Positions 25,278 to 36,337 of a stretch of 64,000 nucleotides of DNA are shown in pieces. A model generated the notes under the pieces. That model saw only the letters and a program-made list of their open reading frames with translations, was not told the DNA's origin and searched no databases. Source of the stretch: Rhizobium sp. WSM4643 (lineage in GTDB: Bacteria; Pseudomonadota; Alphaproteobacteria; Rhizobiales; Rhizobiaceae); the NCBI RefSeq assembly GCF_025152745.1, contig NZ_CP104040.1, positions 3,410,001-3,474,000 of the forward strand. Direction: 5' to 3'. A program made the translations under genes and the position numbers. The first letter of the stretch is position 1; every line of letters begins with the position of its first letter.

Positions 25278-25310
25278 GGCATCACTATCCGGGAATAACG
25301 AACAAACAAG

Positions 25311-26571
<1,261 letters not shown>

Positions 26572-26624
26572 TCCCTGTCGCGCAAACGTATGAAACGGTT
26601 TTGGGATGACGCCAAGCGCGCTGA

Positions 26625-27242
26625 ATGTTATTTGCATCTGATATGACCGATTGTGGAACGATATCAGGCGCGATCGGCGTCGGCGCACTTGCCGGCGAAA
26701 GCCTCAGAAAATTTTTCGAGCGCGATGCGATCACCGTCTCTCGCGACCTGCTCGGCTGCCATCTGACCGTGGATGGCGTCGGCGGACGCATCACCGAGAC
26801 CGAAGCCTATTTTCCCGATGACGAGGCCTCGCACAGCTTCCGCGGCCCGACCAAGCGCAACGGCGCCATGTACGGCAAGCCGGGCAACGTCTATATCTAC
26901 CGCATCTACGGCATGTACTGGTGCCTGAATTTCGTCTGTCATCCGGGCTCGGCTGCCCTCATCCGCGCCCTGGAGCCGGAAACGGGAATCCCTCAGATGA
27001 TGGAGCGGCGCGGCACCGATATGCTGACGGCGCTCTGCAGCGGGCCCGGCAAGCTCTGCCAGGCGCTCGGCATCGATATCGCGATCAACGACAGGCTGCT
27101 CGATCGCTCGCCCTATGCGATTGCGCCGTCAGCACCCGTGCCGATCATCTCGGGAAAGCGCATCGGCATCACGAAAAACGCCGAAGCACCATGGCGCTTC
27201 GGCATTCAGGGATCGCGTTATCTCAGCAAGCCGTTCCGCTAA
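26625..27242 (+). CDS. 3-methyladenine DNA glycosylase (AAG/MPG family)
   Basis: Protein of 205 aa. It removes alkylated purines from DNA to begin base-excision repair. Family motifs are intact: GGRITETEAYFPDDEASHS, holding the catalytic Glu and the base-stacking Tyr of ETEAY, then MYGKPGNVYIYRIYGMYWCLNF and ALIRALEPETGI (RALEP). SGPGKLCQALGID and IGITKNAEAPWRF are also family features. The start is either ATG 26625 or 26643; neither has a strong ribosome site. It ends 3 bp before the stop of the convergent rmrB-like gene. Confidence 0.93.
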   Translation: MLFASDMTDCGTISGAIGVGALAGESLRKFFERDAITVSRDLLGCHLTVDGVGGRITETEAYFPDDEASHSFRGPTKRNGAMYGKPGNVYIYRIYGMYWCLNFVCHPGSAALIRALEPETGIPQMMERRGTDMLTALCSGPGKLCQALGIDIAINDRLLDRSPYAIAPSAPVPIISGKRIGITKNAEAPWRFGIQGSRYLSKPFR

Positions 27243-27245
27243 TCA

Positions 27246-28787
27246 CTACTCCATCACCGCGCTGTGGTCGACGGCGGGTGCTGCCTTCGGCTTGCGCAGC
27301 AGCAGAACCAGCGGAATGACCGCAAGCGACATCAGCATCAGCAGCTTGAAATCGTCCATATAGGCGATGATCGTCGACTGCAGCGTGATGATTTCGTTGA
27401 GCGAAGCGCGGCCGGCAGCCGTCAGCGGGCTTAGCCCCTGTGCCGCGACTGCGTTGAAGGCGTGATTGAACGGCGTCACATAGGCTGCGATCGATTCGTG
27501 ATTGCTCTGTGTGTTTTCGACGATCAGCGCCGAGACGATCGAGATGCCGACCGACGAGCCGATGTTTCGCGACAGGTTATAGAGGCCGGTGCCGTCGCCG
27601 CGCATATGGGCGGGCAGCGTGGCAAAGGCGATCGTCGTCAGCGGCACGAACAGGAAGCCGAGGCCGGCGCCCTGGATGAAACCGACGGAGACGATCGTCC
27701 ATTGTGAGACATCGGGCGTCCAGCCGGTCATGTCGTACATCGCCCAGGCGGTAAGACCGAGACCGAGCACCAGCAGCAAGCGCGTATCGACCTTGCCGAT
27801 CAGCCGTCCGACGATGAACATGCAGAGCATGGTGCCAAGCCCGCGCGGCCCCATCACGATGCCGGCGGTGATCACGGGATAGCCCATCAGCGTTTGCAGA
27901 TAGGGCGTCATCAGCGCCAGCGAGGCGAGATAGGTGATGCCGATCACGAAGATGAAGATCATGCTGATCGAGAAATTCTGGTCGAGAAACAGCTTCGGGT
28001 TCACGAAGGATTTCTCTGCCGTCAGCGTGTGCACGATCAGCAGATAGAAGGCGGCAGCGCAGATCAGCGCCTCGATGACGATCTCGCCCGAGGAGAACCA
28101 GTCGAGCTGCTCGCCGCGGTCGAGAAAGAGCTGCAGCGCGGCAATGCCGAGGCTCATCATCCCGAAGCCGAACCAGTCCAGCTTGGCAAGCAGATCCCTC
28201 TTGGTCTCGGTGACGAAGACGACGATGCCCATGAAGGCCAGCGCGCCGATCGGCACGTTGATATAAAACACCCAGCGCCAGCTGATATTGTCGGTCAGCC
28301 AGCCACCGATGACAGGCCCAAGCACCGGCCCGACCATTACCGAGACGCCGAAAAGGGCCATGGCCGAGCCGCGCTCCTCGACGGTATAGATATCGAGAAG
28401 GATGCCCTGGGAAAGTGGCACCAGCGATGCGCCGAACAGGCCCTGCAGCAGGCGGAAGGCGACGATCTGGTTTAGTGATTGCGCCAGGCCGCAGAGCACG
28501 GAAGCAACCACGAAACCGACGATGGCGACGAGCAGCACGCGTTTGCGACCGAACTTGGCGGCAAGAAAGCCCGACGGCGGCGTCATGATTGCCGCCGCGA
28601 CGATATAGGAGGTCAGGACCCAGTTGATCTGGTCGGCGGAGGCCGACACGCTGCCCTGGATATAGGGCAGCGCCACGTTGGCGATCGTCGTGTCCAGCGC
28701 CTGCATGATGACGGCGAGAATGACGCAGGCCGTGATCGCACCGCGATTGGCAATCGGCGTCGCCGGAGAAGCGGAAGTGTTACTCAT
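27246..28787 (-). CDS. rmrB: EmrB/RmrB-type MFS multidrug exporter (DHA2, 14 TM)
   Basis: Protein of 513 aa with about 14 transmembrane helices. Motif A GFLAAKFGRKRVLL and motif C GPVLGPVIGGWLTDN of drug:H+ antiporters are present, as is the N-terminal ALDTTIANVALPYIQG signature of the DHA2 family. Start ATG 28787 overlaps the adaptor gene end by 8 nt (ATGAGTAA), showing coupling. In Rhizobium etli the homologous RmrAB pump gives resistance to plant phytoalexins and flavonoids and helps nodulation. The assignment here is by family, gene order and genus. Confidence 0.88.
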   Translation of the reverse strand: MSNTSASPATPIANRGAITACVILAVIMQALDTTIANVALPYIQGSVSASADQINWVLTSYIVAAAIMTPPSGFLAAKFGRKRVLLVAIVGFVVASVLCGLAQSLNQIVAFRLLQGLFGASLVPLSQGILLDIYTVEERGSAMALFGVSVMVGPVLGPVIGGWLTDNISWRWVFYINVPIGALAFMGIVVFVTETKRDLLAKLDWFGFGMMSLGIAALQLFLDRGEQLDWFSSGEIVIEALICAAAFYLLIVHTLTAEKSFVNPKLFLDQNFSISMIFIFVIGITYLASLALMTPYLQTLMGYPVITAGIVMGPRGLGTMLCMFIVGRLIGKVDTRLLLVLGLGLTAWAMYDMTGWTPDVSQWTIVSVGFIQGAGLGFLFVPLTTIAFATLPAHMRGDGTGLYNLSRNIGSSVGISIVSALIVENTQSNHESIAAYVTPFNHAFNAVAAQGLSPLTAAGRASLNEIITLQSTIIAYMDDFKLLMLMSLAVIPLVLLLRKPKAAPAVDHSAVME

Positions 28788-30009
28788 GATCCTTGCCCTG
28801 AGGCCGACCCAGAAGCTTGTTGACGAAATCAGGCAGGCCGCGGGCATGGCCGGTCTCGACATCGACCACCGTGCTCATGCCGACGCGCAGCGGCGGCTTG
28901 CCGTGGGTCTCATCGATACTGACTCGCATCGGAATGCGCTGGACGACCTTCACCCAATTGCCCGTGGTATTCTGCGCCGGCAGCAGCGAGAAGCTGGAGC
29001 CGGAGGCCGGGCTGATGCTCTCGACTTTGCCCTTCCATGTGACGCCGGGATAGGTGTCGATATAGATATCGGCCGTCTGGCCGGGTTTGACGTAGGTGAG
29101 CTCGGTTTCCTTCGGGCTGGCGGCGATCCACAGGTGGTCGGTGGCAACAAGCGAAAACGCCTGCTGCGAAGCCTGCAGATAGGAGCCGACCTGCAGCGCG
29201 TTGACATTGGTGACGATGCCGTCGAACGGCGCCTTGACGACGCTGTGGTCGAGTTCGCGCTGGGCATTGTCGACATTCGACTTGGCCTGCAGGTAGAGCG
29301 GGTTCTCCTCGAGCGGCTGATCGGCGGAGCCGCCGAGCTGGGCAAGCGTGGTTGCGGCTTCCGCCTTGGCGACGGTCACCTTCTGCTCAGCGGCTTCGAG
29401 ATTGTGCTTGGCCTCGTCATAGGCCGAGCGGGTCGCGCCGCCGCTGGTCACCAGGTTCTGCTGACGGTCGAATTCCTCCTGGTAATAGGGAATATCGGCC
29501 TCGGCCTGGGTGATCTCGGCCAGCGACTGCTGATAGCTTGCCTTGAGGTTCATGATCTGGTTGCGCTGGACGCCCAGCTGGGCCTCGGCGCCGGCAAGCG
29601 CGATCTTGAAGGAATCGGCCCTGAGGCTGAAGAGCACTTGCCCCGCCTTGACCGCCTCGTTCTCATGCACGTTGATCTGGTCGACGATGCCTGAGACATC
29701 GGTGGTAAGCCCGACCATATCGGCCTGGATATAGGCGTTGTCGGTCGACATCACCTGACCGCCATTGACGTAATAATAACCACCGACGACGAGCGCCACC
29801 GGCAGCAATGCAAACAGGATCGGCCGCGTGAGACTGCGCCGGCGGCGGACCTTGTTGCCGCCAGGCGCAGCCACGGCGGCAGCCGGCGCTGAATTGGATG
29901 AAGGCGCTTCGGCTACCGTTTCCTGCTGTTTCGCTTCGTTTTCTTCGACAGGAGTCTTGGTCTTGGCATTGGCGTCGGCAACGACGCGGAGGGGGGATTG
30001 ATCAGCCAT
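28780..30009 (-). CDS. rmrA: EmrA/RmrA-type HlyD-family adaptor of MFS pump
   Basis: Protein of 409 aa from ATG 30009. A cytoplasmic low-complexity N-terminus (about 1-50) and basic KVRRRRSLTR precede one anchor helix (about 58-77, PILFALLPVALVVGGYYYV). The lipoyl half MSTDNAYIQADMVGLTTDVSG, a long coiled-coil hairpin (about 120-220), the second lipoyl part KAPFDGIVTNVNALQVGSYLQ and a beta-barrel follow. It links RmrB to an outer-membrane channel. The start overlaps the end of marR by 8 nt (ATGGCTGA), and the end overlaps rmrB by 8 nt. Upstream codons in this frame lie within marR and are ignored. Confidence 0.88.
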   Translation of the reverse strand: MADQSPLRVVADANAKTKTPVEENEAKQQETVAEAPSSNSAPAAAVAAPGGNKVRRRRSLTRPILFALLPVALVVGGYYYVNGGQVMSTDNAYIQADMVGLTTDVSGIVDQINVHENEAVKAGQVLFSLRADSFKIALAGAEAQLGVQRNQIMNLKASYQQSLAEITQAEADIPYYQEEFDRQQNLVTSGGATRSAYDEAKHNLEAAEQKVTVAKAEAATTLAQLGGSADQPLEENPLYLQAKSNVDNAQRELDHSVVKAPFDGIVTNVNALQVGSYLQASQQAFSLVATDHLWIAASPKETELTYVKPGQTADIYIDTYPGVTWKGKVESISPASGSSFSLLPAQNTTGNWVKVVQRIPMRVSIDETHGKPPLRVGMSTVVDVETGHARGLPDFVNKLLGRPQGKDHE

Positions 30010-30466
30010 CGTTCGTCTCATTCTCGTCAACCGGGCTCCGGCATGCCTGAACCAGGTTCGTCTTCATTACGGATAGGATGTGGAAAAGCAGCTCGCGCTG
30101 TTCTGGCGAAACGCCTTGCAACGCTTCTGCGCGGGTGGTGTCGCCGAGCTCGCGCATTTCGGCGAGCAACGGGTGCGCCTCGTCGCGCATGTAGAGCAGC
30201 CAGATGCGCCGGTCGGTCGGGTGCTGGCGGCGCTCAATCAGCCCGCGCTCGGCGAGCTTGTCGAGAATGCGCACCAGCGTGATCGGCTCGACTTCGAGGA
30301 TTTCGGCAAGGCCGCCCTGATGGATACCCTCGTTATTCGAGAGATAGGCAAGCGTCTGCCATTGCGACCGGGTCAGCCCAAGGCACTTCGCGCGCTGCTC
30401 GAACCGCTTGCGCAGCAGCCGCGCGACGTCGTGGAGAAGGAAACCGAGGGTCGGAGTGGCGTTCAT
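30002..30466 (-). CDS. MarR-family transcriptional regulator of the RmrAB-like pump
   Basis: Protein of 154 aa. The winged helix core is LTRSQWQTLAYLSNNEGIHQGGLAEILEVEPITLVRILDKLAERGLIERRQHPTDRR in spaced segments (about 33-90), ending with the DxRxxxLYM-type wing (TDRRIWLLYM). MarR repressors bind palindromes and are released by phenolic ligands. It is the first gene of a three-gene operon with rmrA and rmrB, so it probably represses itself and the pump. A perfect palindrome lies 20 nt upstream of its start. In R. etli the described rmr regulator is of a different family, so this is noteworthy. Confidence 0.9.
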   Translation of the reverse strand: MNATPTLGFLLHDVARLLRKRFEQRAKCLGLTRSQWQTLAYLSNNEGIHQGGLAEILEVEPITLVRILDKLAERGLIERRQHPTDRRIWLLYMRDEAHPLLAEMRELGDTTRAEALQGVSPEQRELLFHILSVMKTNLVQACRSPVDENETNDG

Positions 30467-30485
30467 GAAAACCTGTGACCGTTAT

Positions 30486-30503
30486 TTATAAGCATACTTA
30501 TAA
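30486..30503. promoter_or_regulatory. Candidate MarR operator
   Basis: TTATAAG (30486-30492) and CTTATAA (30497-30503) form a perfect 7-4-7 inverted repeat 19-37 nt upstream of the marR start, where a repressor would cover the promoter or leader. The size and AT-rich character fit MarR sites. Confidence 0.55.
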
Positions 30504-31012
30504 TATCGGTAGATATATTGAGCATGTACGCTGCACAAGGGCATGGATGGCAGATTCAACGGAAGCGGCCAAAATGCCGCAGACCAGCTCCGTCCCTATT
30601 TCTGCGGTAGGTACAGCCTCCGGAGGAGGCGCGGCGCGCCGCCCCCGACGAGATCGACGATGATGCCCCTCACATGCTGGAACAGGAGTTCGACTGGGGC
30701 CGAACTCGCGCCCTGCTACCCCGGGAGAGACGAGATCGTCGAGAGCGGATGCCCTCCCGTGACGTTTTGATGGATTCCGGAATCGTTACCAATTGGCATT
30801 TGCAATTTTTCGTCGCTGCCGTTTATAGTCCAATTCCATAGGGTTACGATTTTTCCGATGTGCATTGCGTGCCGGCCTTCCTTTTCCAAGGGATTGAATG
30901 CCGGGGGAATCACGGGGGCAAAGGCCCTCATTCAAAGCAGCAAGACATGAACAGCATCACTTCATCTTGAGGTTGGCGGCAGTGAATCGGCCGTCGAGAT
31001 TGGAGGACCGGT
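30504..31012. other. Intergenic region, probable divergent promoters
   Basis: 509 bp between the marR operator and the start of the second RND operon. Its middle part (about 30780-30880) is AT-richer, as expected of promoter DNA. Small ORFs on both strands lack protein-like composition and ribosome sites. No regulator gene for the plus-strand RND operon is adjacent other than marR. Confidence 0.5.
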
Positions 31013-32188
31013 ATGACTTACGCGCTTCGACAGATGGTGGTGCTTGGCTGTATTGCCGCATTCATGCCTCTCCCCGCGCTGGCCCAGAGCGCTCCGCCGC
31101 CCCCGCCGGTCACCGTCGCCAAGCCTGTCGTGCGCGATGTCGTCGACAGCGACGAGTTCATCGGCCGTTTCGAGCCCGTCGACGAAGTCTCCGTCCGTTC
31201 GCGCGTCGGTGGTTACCTGGAGGAAATCCATTTCCAGGACGGCGCCCTGGTCAAGCAGGGCGATCTGCTCTTCGTCATCGACCAGCGGCCGTTCGTCACC
31301 GCGCTTAATCAGGCAAAGGCGGCACTCGAAGCCTCGCAATCCGCCCTGGTCTTTGCCGATGCGCAGTATAAGCGCGCGCAATCGCTTGCTTCGAGCGGCA
31401 GCCAATCGGCGCAGACGCTGGACGATCGCCGCCGCGAATTCGATTCGGCTGAGGCCAATGTCCGCGGCGCCCAGGCTGCCGCCGATCGCGCATCTCTCGA
31501 CATGGAATATACCGAAATCAAAGCGCCGCTCAGCGGCCGCATCGACCGCCGCCTGATCTCCGCCGGCAACCTCGTGCAAACCGACCAGACCATTCTCACG
31601 ACGATCGTTTCTCTCGACCCGATCGATTTCTATTTCGACGTCGATGAGCGCCGCCTGCTGAATTTTGCCGACACGGCCCGCAAGCTGGGCAAGGATCTCC
31701 AGCAGGGCGGTGGCGGACTGGATGTATCCGTCACGATCTCCGATCCCAATGCCAAGCCATTCAAAGGAAAGCTCGATTTCGCCGAAAATCGGGTCGACAA
31801 TGAGAGCGGCACCATTCGTCTGCGTGCCCGCTTCCCCAACCCCGATCTCGTCCTTCAGCCCGGCCTCTTCGGTCGCATACAGGTCGAAGCCTCGAACACC
31901 TACCGGGCCATTCTCGTGCCCGACGAGGCGATCGGCTCGGACCAGAATGAGCGCGTCGTTTATGTCGTCGCCGAAGACGGCACGGTGTCGACCAAGCCCG
32001 TAAGGCCTGGGCCGAGGCTCTACGGCTACCGCATCATACGCGAGGGCCTCGATGGCACCGAGACGATCATTGTCAACGGCCTGATGCGCGCCCGACCGGG
32101 TGCAAAGATTACGCCTCACATGACCGAACTGCCGCAGGAGCGGCAGGACACTGCGCCCGAAACCGCCGGCGCGGAGAGCGGACAATGA
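31013..32188 (+). CDS. RND efflux periplasmic adaptor
   Basis: Protein of 391 aa. A cleavable signal peptide covers about 1-24 (MVVLGCIAAFMPLPALA then QS). Lipoyl half VRSRVGGYLEEIHFQDGALVKQGDLLFVID precedes a coiled-coil hairpin (about 95-155) and the second half EYTEIKAPLSGRIDRRLISAGNLVQ. The beta-barrel region contains FYFDVDERRLLNF. Start ATG 31013 has GGAGG 6 nt upstream. The stop overlaps the permease ATG (ATGA), so the two are translationally coupled. Divergent from marR-rmrAB. Confidence 0.93.
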   Translation: MTYALRQMVVLGCIAAFMPLPALAQSAPPPPPVTVAKPVVRDVVDSDEFIGRFEPVDEVSVRSRVGGYLEEIHFQDGALVKQGDLLFVIDQRPFVTALNQAKAALEASQSALVFADAQYKRAQSLASSGSQSAQTLDDRRREFDSAEANVRGAQAAADRASLDMEYTEIKAPLSGRIDRRLISAGNLVQTDQTILTTIVSLDPIDFYFDVDERRLLNFADTARKLGKDLQQGGGGLDVSVTISDPNAKPFKGKLDFAENRVDNESGTIRLRARFPNPDLVLQPGLFGRIQVEASNTYRAILVPDEAIGSDQNERVVYVVAEDGTVSTKPVRPGPRLYGYRIIREGLDGTETIIVNGLMRARPGAKITPHMTELPQERQDTAPETAGAESGQ

Positions 32189-35100
32189 GATTTGCTCATT
32201 TTTTCGTGGACCGACCGATCTTTGCGGCCGTCATCTCGATCCTGCTTCTCGTCGTCGGTGGCATTGCCTATACGCAATTGCCGGTATCGCAGTATCCGGA
32301 GATAGCGCCGCCGACCATCGTCGTGCGCACCTCTTATCCGGGTGCCGACCCGCAGACGATCGCCGATACCGTTTCAACGCCGCTTGAACAACAGATCAAC
32401 GGCGTCGAAGACATGCTTTATATGTCTTCTTACTCCAGCGCCGACGGCGCCATGTCACTGACGATCACCTTCAAGCTCGGCACTGATCTCGACAAGGTCC
32501 AGGTGCTCGTCCAAAACCGCGTTTCCATCGCCCTTCCCCGTCTTCCCGAAGAAGTCCAGCGGCTTGGGGTGACCACCGACAAAAGCTCGCCGGATCTGAT
32601 GATGGTCGTGCACCTGCTGTCGCCGTCGCACCGCTATGACCAGCTTTACGTCTCGAATTACGCCCGCAACCGCATACGCGACGTTCTCGTGCGCCTTGAC
32701 GGCGTCGGCGACGTGCAGATCTTCGGCGAGCGCCAGTATTCGATGCGAATCTGGCTGGATCCGGAAAAGCTCTCCGCTTACGGGATGACATCCGACGACG
32801 TCGTCTCCGCGTTGAGAGACCAGAACGTTCAGGTATCAGGCGGCAAGATCGGTGCCCCACCCGTCACCGGCAAAAATGCATTCGAATATACGGTGCGAAC
32901 GGATGGCCGTTTCTCCGACGTGCGCGAGTTCCGATATGTCATTGTGAAATCGACGACATCGGGCCGGCTCGTGCAGTTACAGGATGTCGCCCGGATAGAA
33001 CTCGGCGCACAGGATTACGTCACCAACAGCTATCTCAACAACGATCCCGCAGTTGCTCTCGGCATCTTCGCCCGGCCGGGAACCAACGCCCTGGACACCG
33101 CCCATCAAGTCCAGACGCTCATGAAGGACTTATCCCAGAATTTCCCGCCGGGTCTGGAATATCGTATCGTCTACGACACGACCGAATTCATCTCGGATTC
33201 GATCACCGAGGTCTACAAGACCATCGCCGAAGCGGCCATCCTGGTAGCAATCGTCGTTCTTGTCTTCCTGCAATCCTGGCGAACCGCGATCATCCCCATC
33301 ATTGCCATCCCGGTATCGCTGATCGGTACCTTCGCCGTCCTGCTCGCCTTCGGCTTCTCGCTCAACATGCTCACCCTGTTCGGTCTCGTGCTGGCGATCG
33401 GTATCGTTGTCGACGACGCGATCGTGGTGGTGGAAAACGTCGAGCGCAATCTGGCGCGCGGCATGACGCCGAAGCAGGCGTCCCATGTCACGATGGACGA
33501 AGTCGGAACCGCCGTCGTCGCTATCTCGCTGGTGCTGATCGCCGTGTTCGTCCCGACGGCCTTCATTCCAGGCATCTCAGGACAGTTCTACAGACAGTTC
33601 GCGGTTACGATCGCTGTCACCACTGCAATTTCCGCGTTGAATTCGCTCACGCTGTCGCCCGCCCTCGCAGGCATATTGCTGAAAGCCCATGACCACGAAA
33701 CCAAGCGCACCAATGTCGCCTCGCGCCTCGGAAGAGGGCTTGCAAACGGCTTCAATCATGGATTCGATCGGCTGAGTTCCGGCTATTCATGGACCGTTCG
33801 CCATCTGGTCAGCAGCTGGGTTGGATTGACAGCGGCAATGGTCACCTTCGTTTGCCTGCTCGGAGCGACCTGGTACATTGGCACGAAAGTTCCCGCGGGC
33901 TTTATCCCGACCATGGACCAGGGTTACGCGATCATCGTCATCCAGCTTCCGGACGGCGCCTCACTTGCACGTACCGACGCCGTCGTCAAACAGGTCGGCG
34001 ATATCGCCCGCACCGTGCCCGGTGTCGGCAATGCGGTGCAATTTGCCGGCTTCAGCGGGGCGACCTTCACCAATGCCTCGAATGCCGGCGTCGTCTTCGT
34101 CCCGTTCAAATCCTTTGCCGAGCGAGAAGAGGGCGGCGAGACCGCCAACAAGATCATCGGCGAGCTCTACGGCAAGCTGCAAAGCATCCAGGAAGCCTTC
34201 ATCATTGCCATCCCGCCGCCGTCCGTGCGTGGCGTCGGCAATTCCGGCGGCTTCAAGATGCAGATTTCCGATCTCGAAAACGCCGACATGACGCGCGTGC
34301 TCGGCCTGGCCCGACAGATGATGGGTGCGGCGGCAACGACCGAGGGGCTAACCGGTGTCTTTACGACATTCTCCGATGCAAGCCCGCAATATTTCCTGGC
34401 GATCGACCGTGACAAGGCGCGTTTCCTGAATGTGCCGATTCCCAATATCTTCAATGCCCTTTCCATCAATCTCGGCGTCGCTTATGTGAACGATTTCAAT
34501 GCGTTCGGCCGCGTCTACCAGGTTCGCGCCCAGGCCGACCGGCAATATCGCATGGACCGGGAAGACATCCTCGCCCTCAAAGTCCGATCGGCGACCGGCG
34601 CGCTGGTTCCGCTTGGAACCTTGATGGACATCCAGGATGCCAGCGGCCCGGCCCTTGTCCAGCGCTACAACATGTATGTCTCGGTGCCGCTTCAGGGCAA
34701 TCCGACGCCGGGCACGTCGACGGGCGATGCGATCGCCAAGATGGAGGCCTTAGCAGCCAAGATCCTGCCGCAGGGAACGACCTTCGAATGGACGGAACTC
34801 GCCTATCAGGAGACCCACACCGGCAACACGGCCATCTACATCTTCGCCCTGTCTGTCATCTTCGTCTTCCTGGCGCTGGCGGCACAATATGAAAGCTGGG
34901 TTCTGCCGCTCGCGATCATTCTCATCGTCCCGCTGGCGGTGCTTGCGGCGCTGATCGGGGTCTCGCTGAGGGGAATGGACAACAATGTCCTGACCCAGAT
35001 CGGCCTGATCGTCCTGATCGGCCTTGCCGCCAAGAACGCCATTCTGATTGTCGAGTTCGCCAGGCAGGCGGAAGACGAGGGCAAATCGCCGGTAGAGGCG

Positions 35101-35373
35101 GCCATCGAGGCCAGCCATCTTCGCCTGCGCCCGATCCTGATGACGGCATTCGCCTTCATCTTCGGTGTTCTGCCGCTTGCGATCGCCACCGGCCCCGGCG
35201 CAGAAATGCGCCAGTCGCTCGGCACCGCCGTCTTCTCGGGCATGCTCGGCGTGACGATCTTCGGCCTGTTTCTGACGCCGGTCTTTTACGTCGTGCTGCG
35301 CGGTTGGCGCCGCAAGCGGCCGGCCACTGTAGAGCCAGCGAAGACGGAGCCGGTTGAGCAAGGGGTCGTCTGA
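32185..35373 (+). CDS. RND (HAE1) efflux pump inner-membrane permease
   Basis: Protein of 1062 aa. The N-terminus MRFAHFFVDRPIFAAVISILL matches the family. The TM4 proton-relay Asp pair is in GIVVDDAIVVVENVERNL and the TM10 Lys in GLAAKNAILIVEFARQ. TPVFYVVLRGWRRK marks the last helix end. It forms a tripartite pump with the adaptor encoded just upstream; no outer-membrane factor gene is present. It is a paralogue of the pump at 17665-20865, but the gene spacing differs (4-nt overlap here against 120 bp there), so they are independent systems. The substrate is unknown. Confidence 0.95.
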   Translation: MRFAHFFVDRPIFAAVISILLLVVGGIAYTQLPVSQYPEIAPPTIVVRTSYPGADPQTIADTVSTPLEQQINGVEDMLYMSSYSSADGAMSLTITFKLGTDLDKVQVLVQNRVSIALPRLPEEVQRLGVTTDKSSPDLMMVVHLLSPSHRYDQLYVSNYARNRIRDVLVRLDGVGDVQIFGERQYSMRIWLDPEKLSAYGMTSDDVVSALRDQNVQVSGGKIGAPPVTGKNAFEYTVRTDGRFSDVREFRYVIVKSTTSGRLVQLQDVARIELGAQDYVTNSYLNNDPAVALGIFARPGTNALDTAHQVQTLMKDLSQNFPPGLEYRIVYDTTEFISDSITEVYKTIAEAAILVAIVVLVFLQSWRTAIIPIIAIPVSLIGTFAVLLAFGFSLNMLTLFGLVLAIGIVVDDAIVVVENVERNLARGMTPKQASHVTMDEVGTAVVAISLVLIAVFVPTAFIPGISGQFYRQFAVTIAVTTAISALNSLTLSPALAGILLKAHDHETKRTNVASRLGRGLANGFNHGFDRLSSGYSWTVRHLVSSWVGLTAAMVTFVCLLGATWYIGTKVPAGFIPTMDQGYAIIVIQLPDGASLARTDAVVKQVGDIARTVPGVGNAVQFAGFSGATFTNASNAGVVFVPFKSFAEREEGGETANKIIGELYGKLQSIQEAFIIAIPPPSVRGVGNSGGFKMQISDLENADMTRVLGLARQMMGAAATTEGLTGVFTTFSDASPQYFLAIDRDKARFLNVPIPNIFNALSINLGVAYVNDFNAFGRVYQVRAQADRQYRMDREDILALKVRSATGALVPLGTLMDIQDASGPALVQRYNMYVSVPLQGNPTPGTSTGDAIAKMEALAAKILPQGTTFEWTELAYQETHTGNTAIYIFALSVIFVFLALAAQYESWVLPLAIILIVPLAVLAALIGVSLRGMDNNVLTQIGLIVLIGLAAKNAILIVEFARQAEDEGKSPVEAAIEASHLRLRPILMTAFAFIFGVLPLAIATGPGAEMRQSLGTAVFSGMLGVTIFGLFLTPVFYVVLRGWRRKRPATVEPAKTEPVEQGVV

Positions 35374-35402
35374 CACGACCCCACCGGCAGGAGAAACGGA
35401 AG

Positions 35403-36179
35403 TCAGGTCGAAAACAGATGCACTTGGCCTTGCCACAGGCGGGCGACGGTGAGCTTGCCGCTGCGATAGGCGCGCGTATCGAGATTGAGCCGCCTCGGCC
35501 GTATGTCGGGTTCATCGTTCGGCGTGTGACCGTGAACGACGAGTTTCGGCAACGGCACCCGGCTTTCGAGAAACCGCTGGCGGATGAGGACCAGATCCTC
35601 GTCCGTCTGCTCGCTGAGCGGCAGCTTCGGATTGATGCCCGCATGCACGAAAATCACGTTCGGGGTCTCCAGCAGGACGGGCATCGCCCGCATGAAATCG
35701 ATATGCGTGCGCGGCAGCGACTGGCGGATGAAGGCATCAAGCTTCGCGCCGGAGGGAAAGACCAACGGCAGGTGCTCCGGATCGAGGCCATAGGATTTGA
35801 GCGACTCCGCCGACCCCATCTGCATCCAATCGTCATAGGAGGTCCAGCCGTCGATATAGTCGAGCATGGCGACTTCGTGATTGCCGGCAAGGCAGATGCG
35901 ATCGAATCCATCAGGCGGCGGCTCCATCAGGTGGTCAATGACCTGGGACGATTCCGGGCCGCGGTCGACATAGTCCCCGAGCGTGACGATCAGCTTGCGC
36001 CCGGGCAACTGCGCGCCATCACGCAGGATCGCCTCCTCGGCCTTCACAAGCAGATCATACCGACCGTGAATGTCGCCGATCGCATAGGTTGGGATAGCGG
36101 CAATATCCAGCGTCAGACGCGGTCTCGGCTGGCGTGCCATTTTCGAAACCTCGCTGTTGCGAGCACGAGAGTCGCTCAT
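35403..36179 (-). CDS. PPP-family metallophosphoesterase (serine/threonine phosphatase-like)
   Basis: Protein of 258 aa from ATG 36179 (ATG 36140 is an equally possible start). The full set of phosphoesterase motifs is present: GDIHGR, GDYVDRGPES, GNHEVAML, FVHAGINP and HGHTPND, which ligate two metal ions. This resembles bacterial PrpA/PrpB-type protein phosphatases and related Ap4A hydrolases. Cytoplasmic, with no membrane segments. It is convergent with the second RND operon (29 bp apart) and divergent from the SfnB-like gene. Substrate unknown. Confidence 0.88.
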   Translation of the reverse strand: MSDSRARNSEVSKMARQPRPRLTLDIAAIPTYAIGDIHGRYDLLVKAEEAILRDGAQLPGRKLIVTLGDYVDRGPESSQVIDHLMEPPPDGFDRICLAGNHEVAMLDYIDGWTSYDDWMQMGSAESLKSYGLDPEHLPLVFPSGAKLDAFIRQSLPRTHIDFMRAMPVLLETPNVIFVHAGINPKLPLSEQTDEDLVLIRQRFLESRVPLPKLVVHGHTPNDEPDIRPRRLNLDTRAYRSGKLTVARLWQGQVHLFST

Positions 36180-36337
36180 CATATTTCTCGATAGCCCTGG
36201 TTCACCGTAAGTAGAGTGAAGGACAACGCAATCAAGCTGGTAAGAAAATTCAAAGCTTTCGGGTTTTGTAGAAAAACCGGCCTTATCATTCGAGGGGCAA
36301 TCCCTCACTCCTATATCCGTCGAGAAAAGAGTGACCG

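Noticed and set aside
30543..30931. Small ORFs between marR and the second RND operon
   Set aside because: Composition is Arg/Pro shadow-like and no ribosome sites fit.
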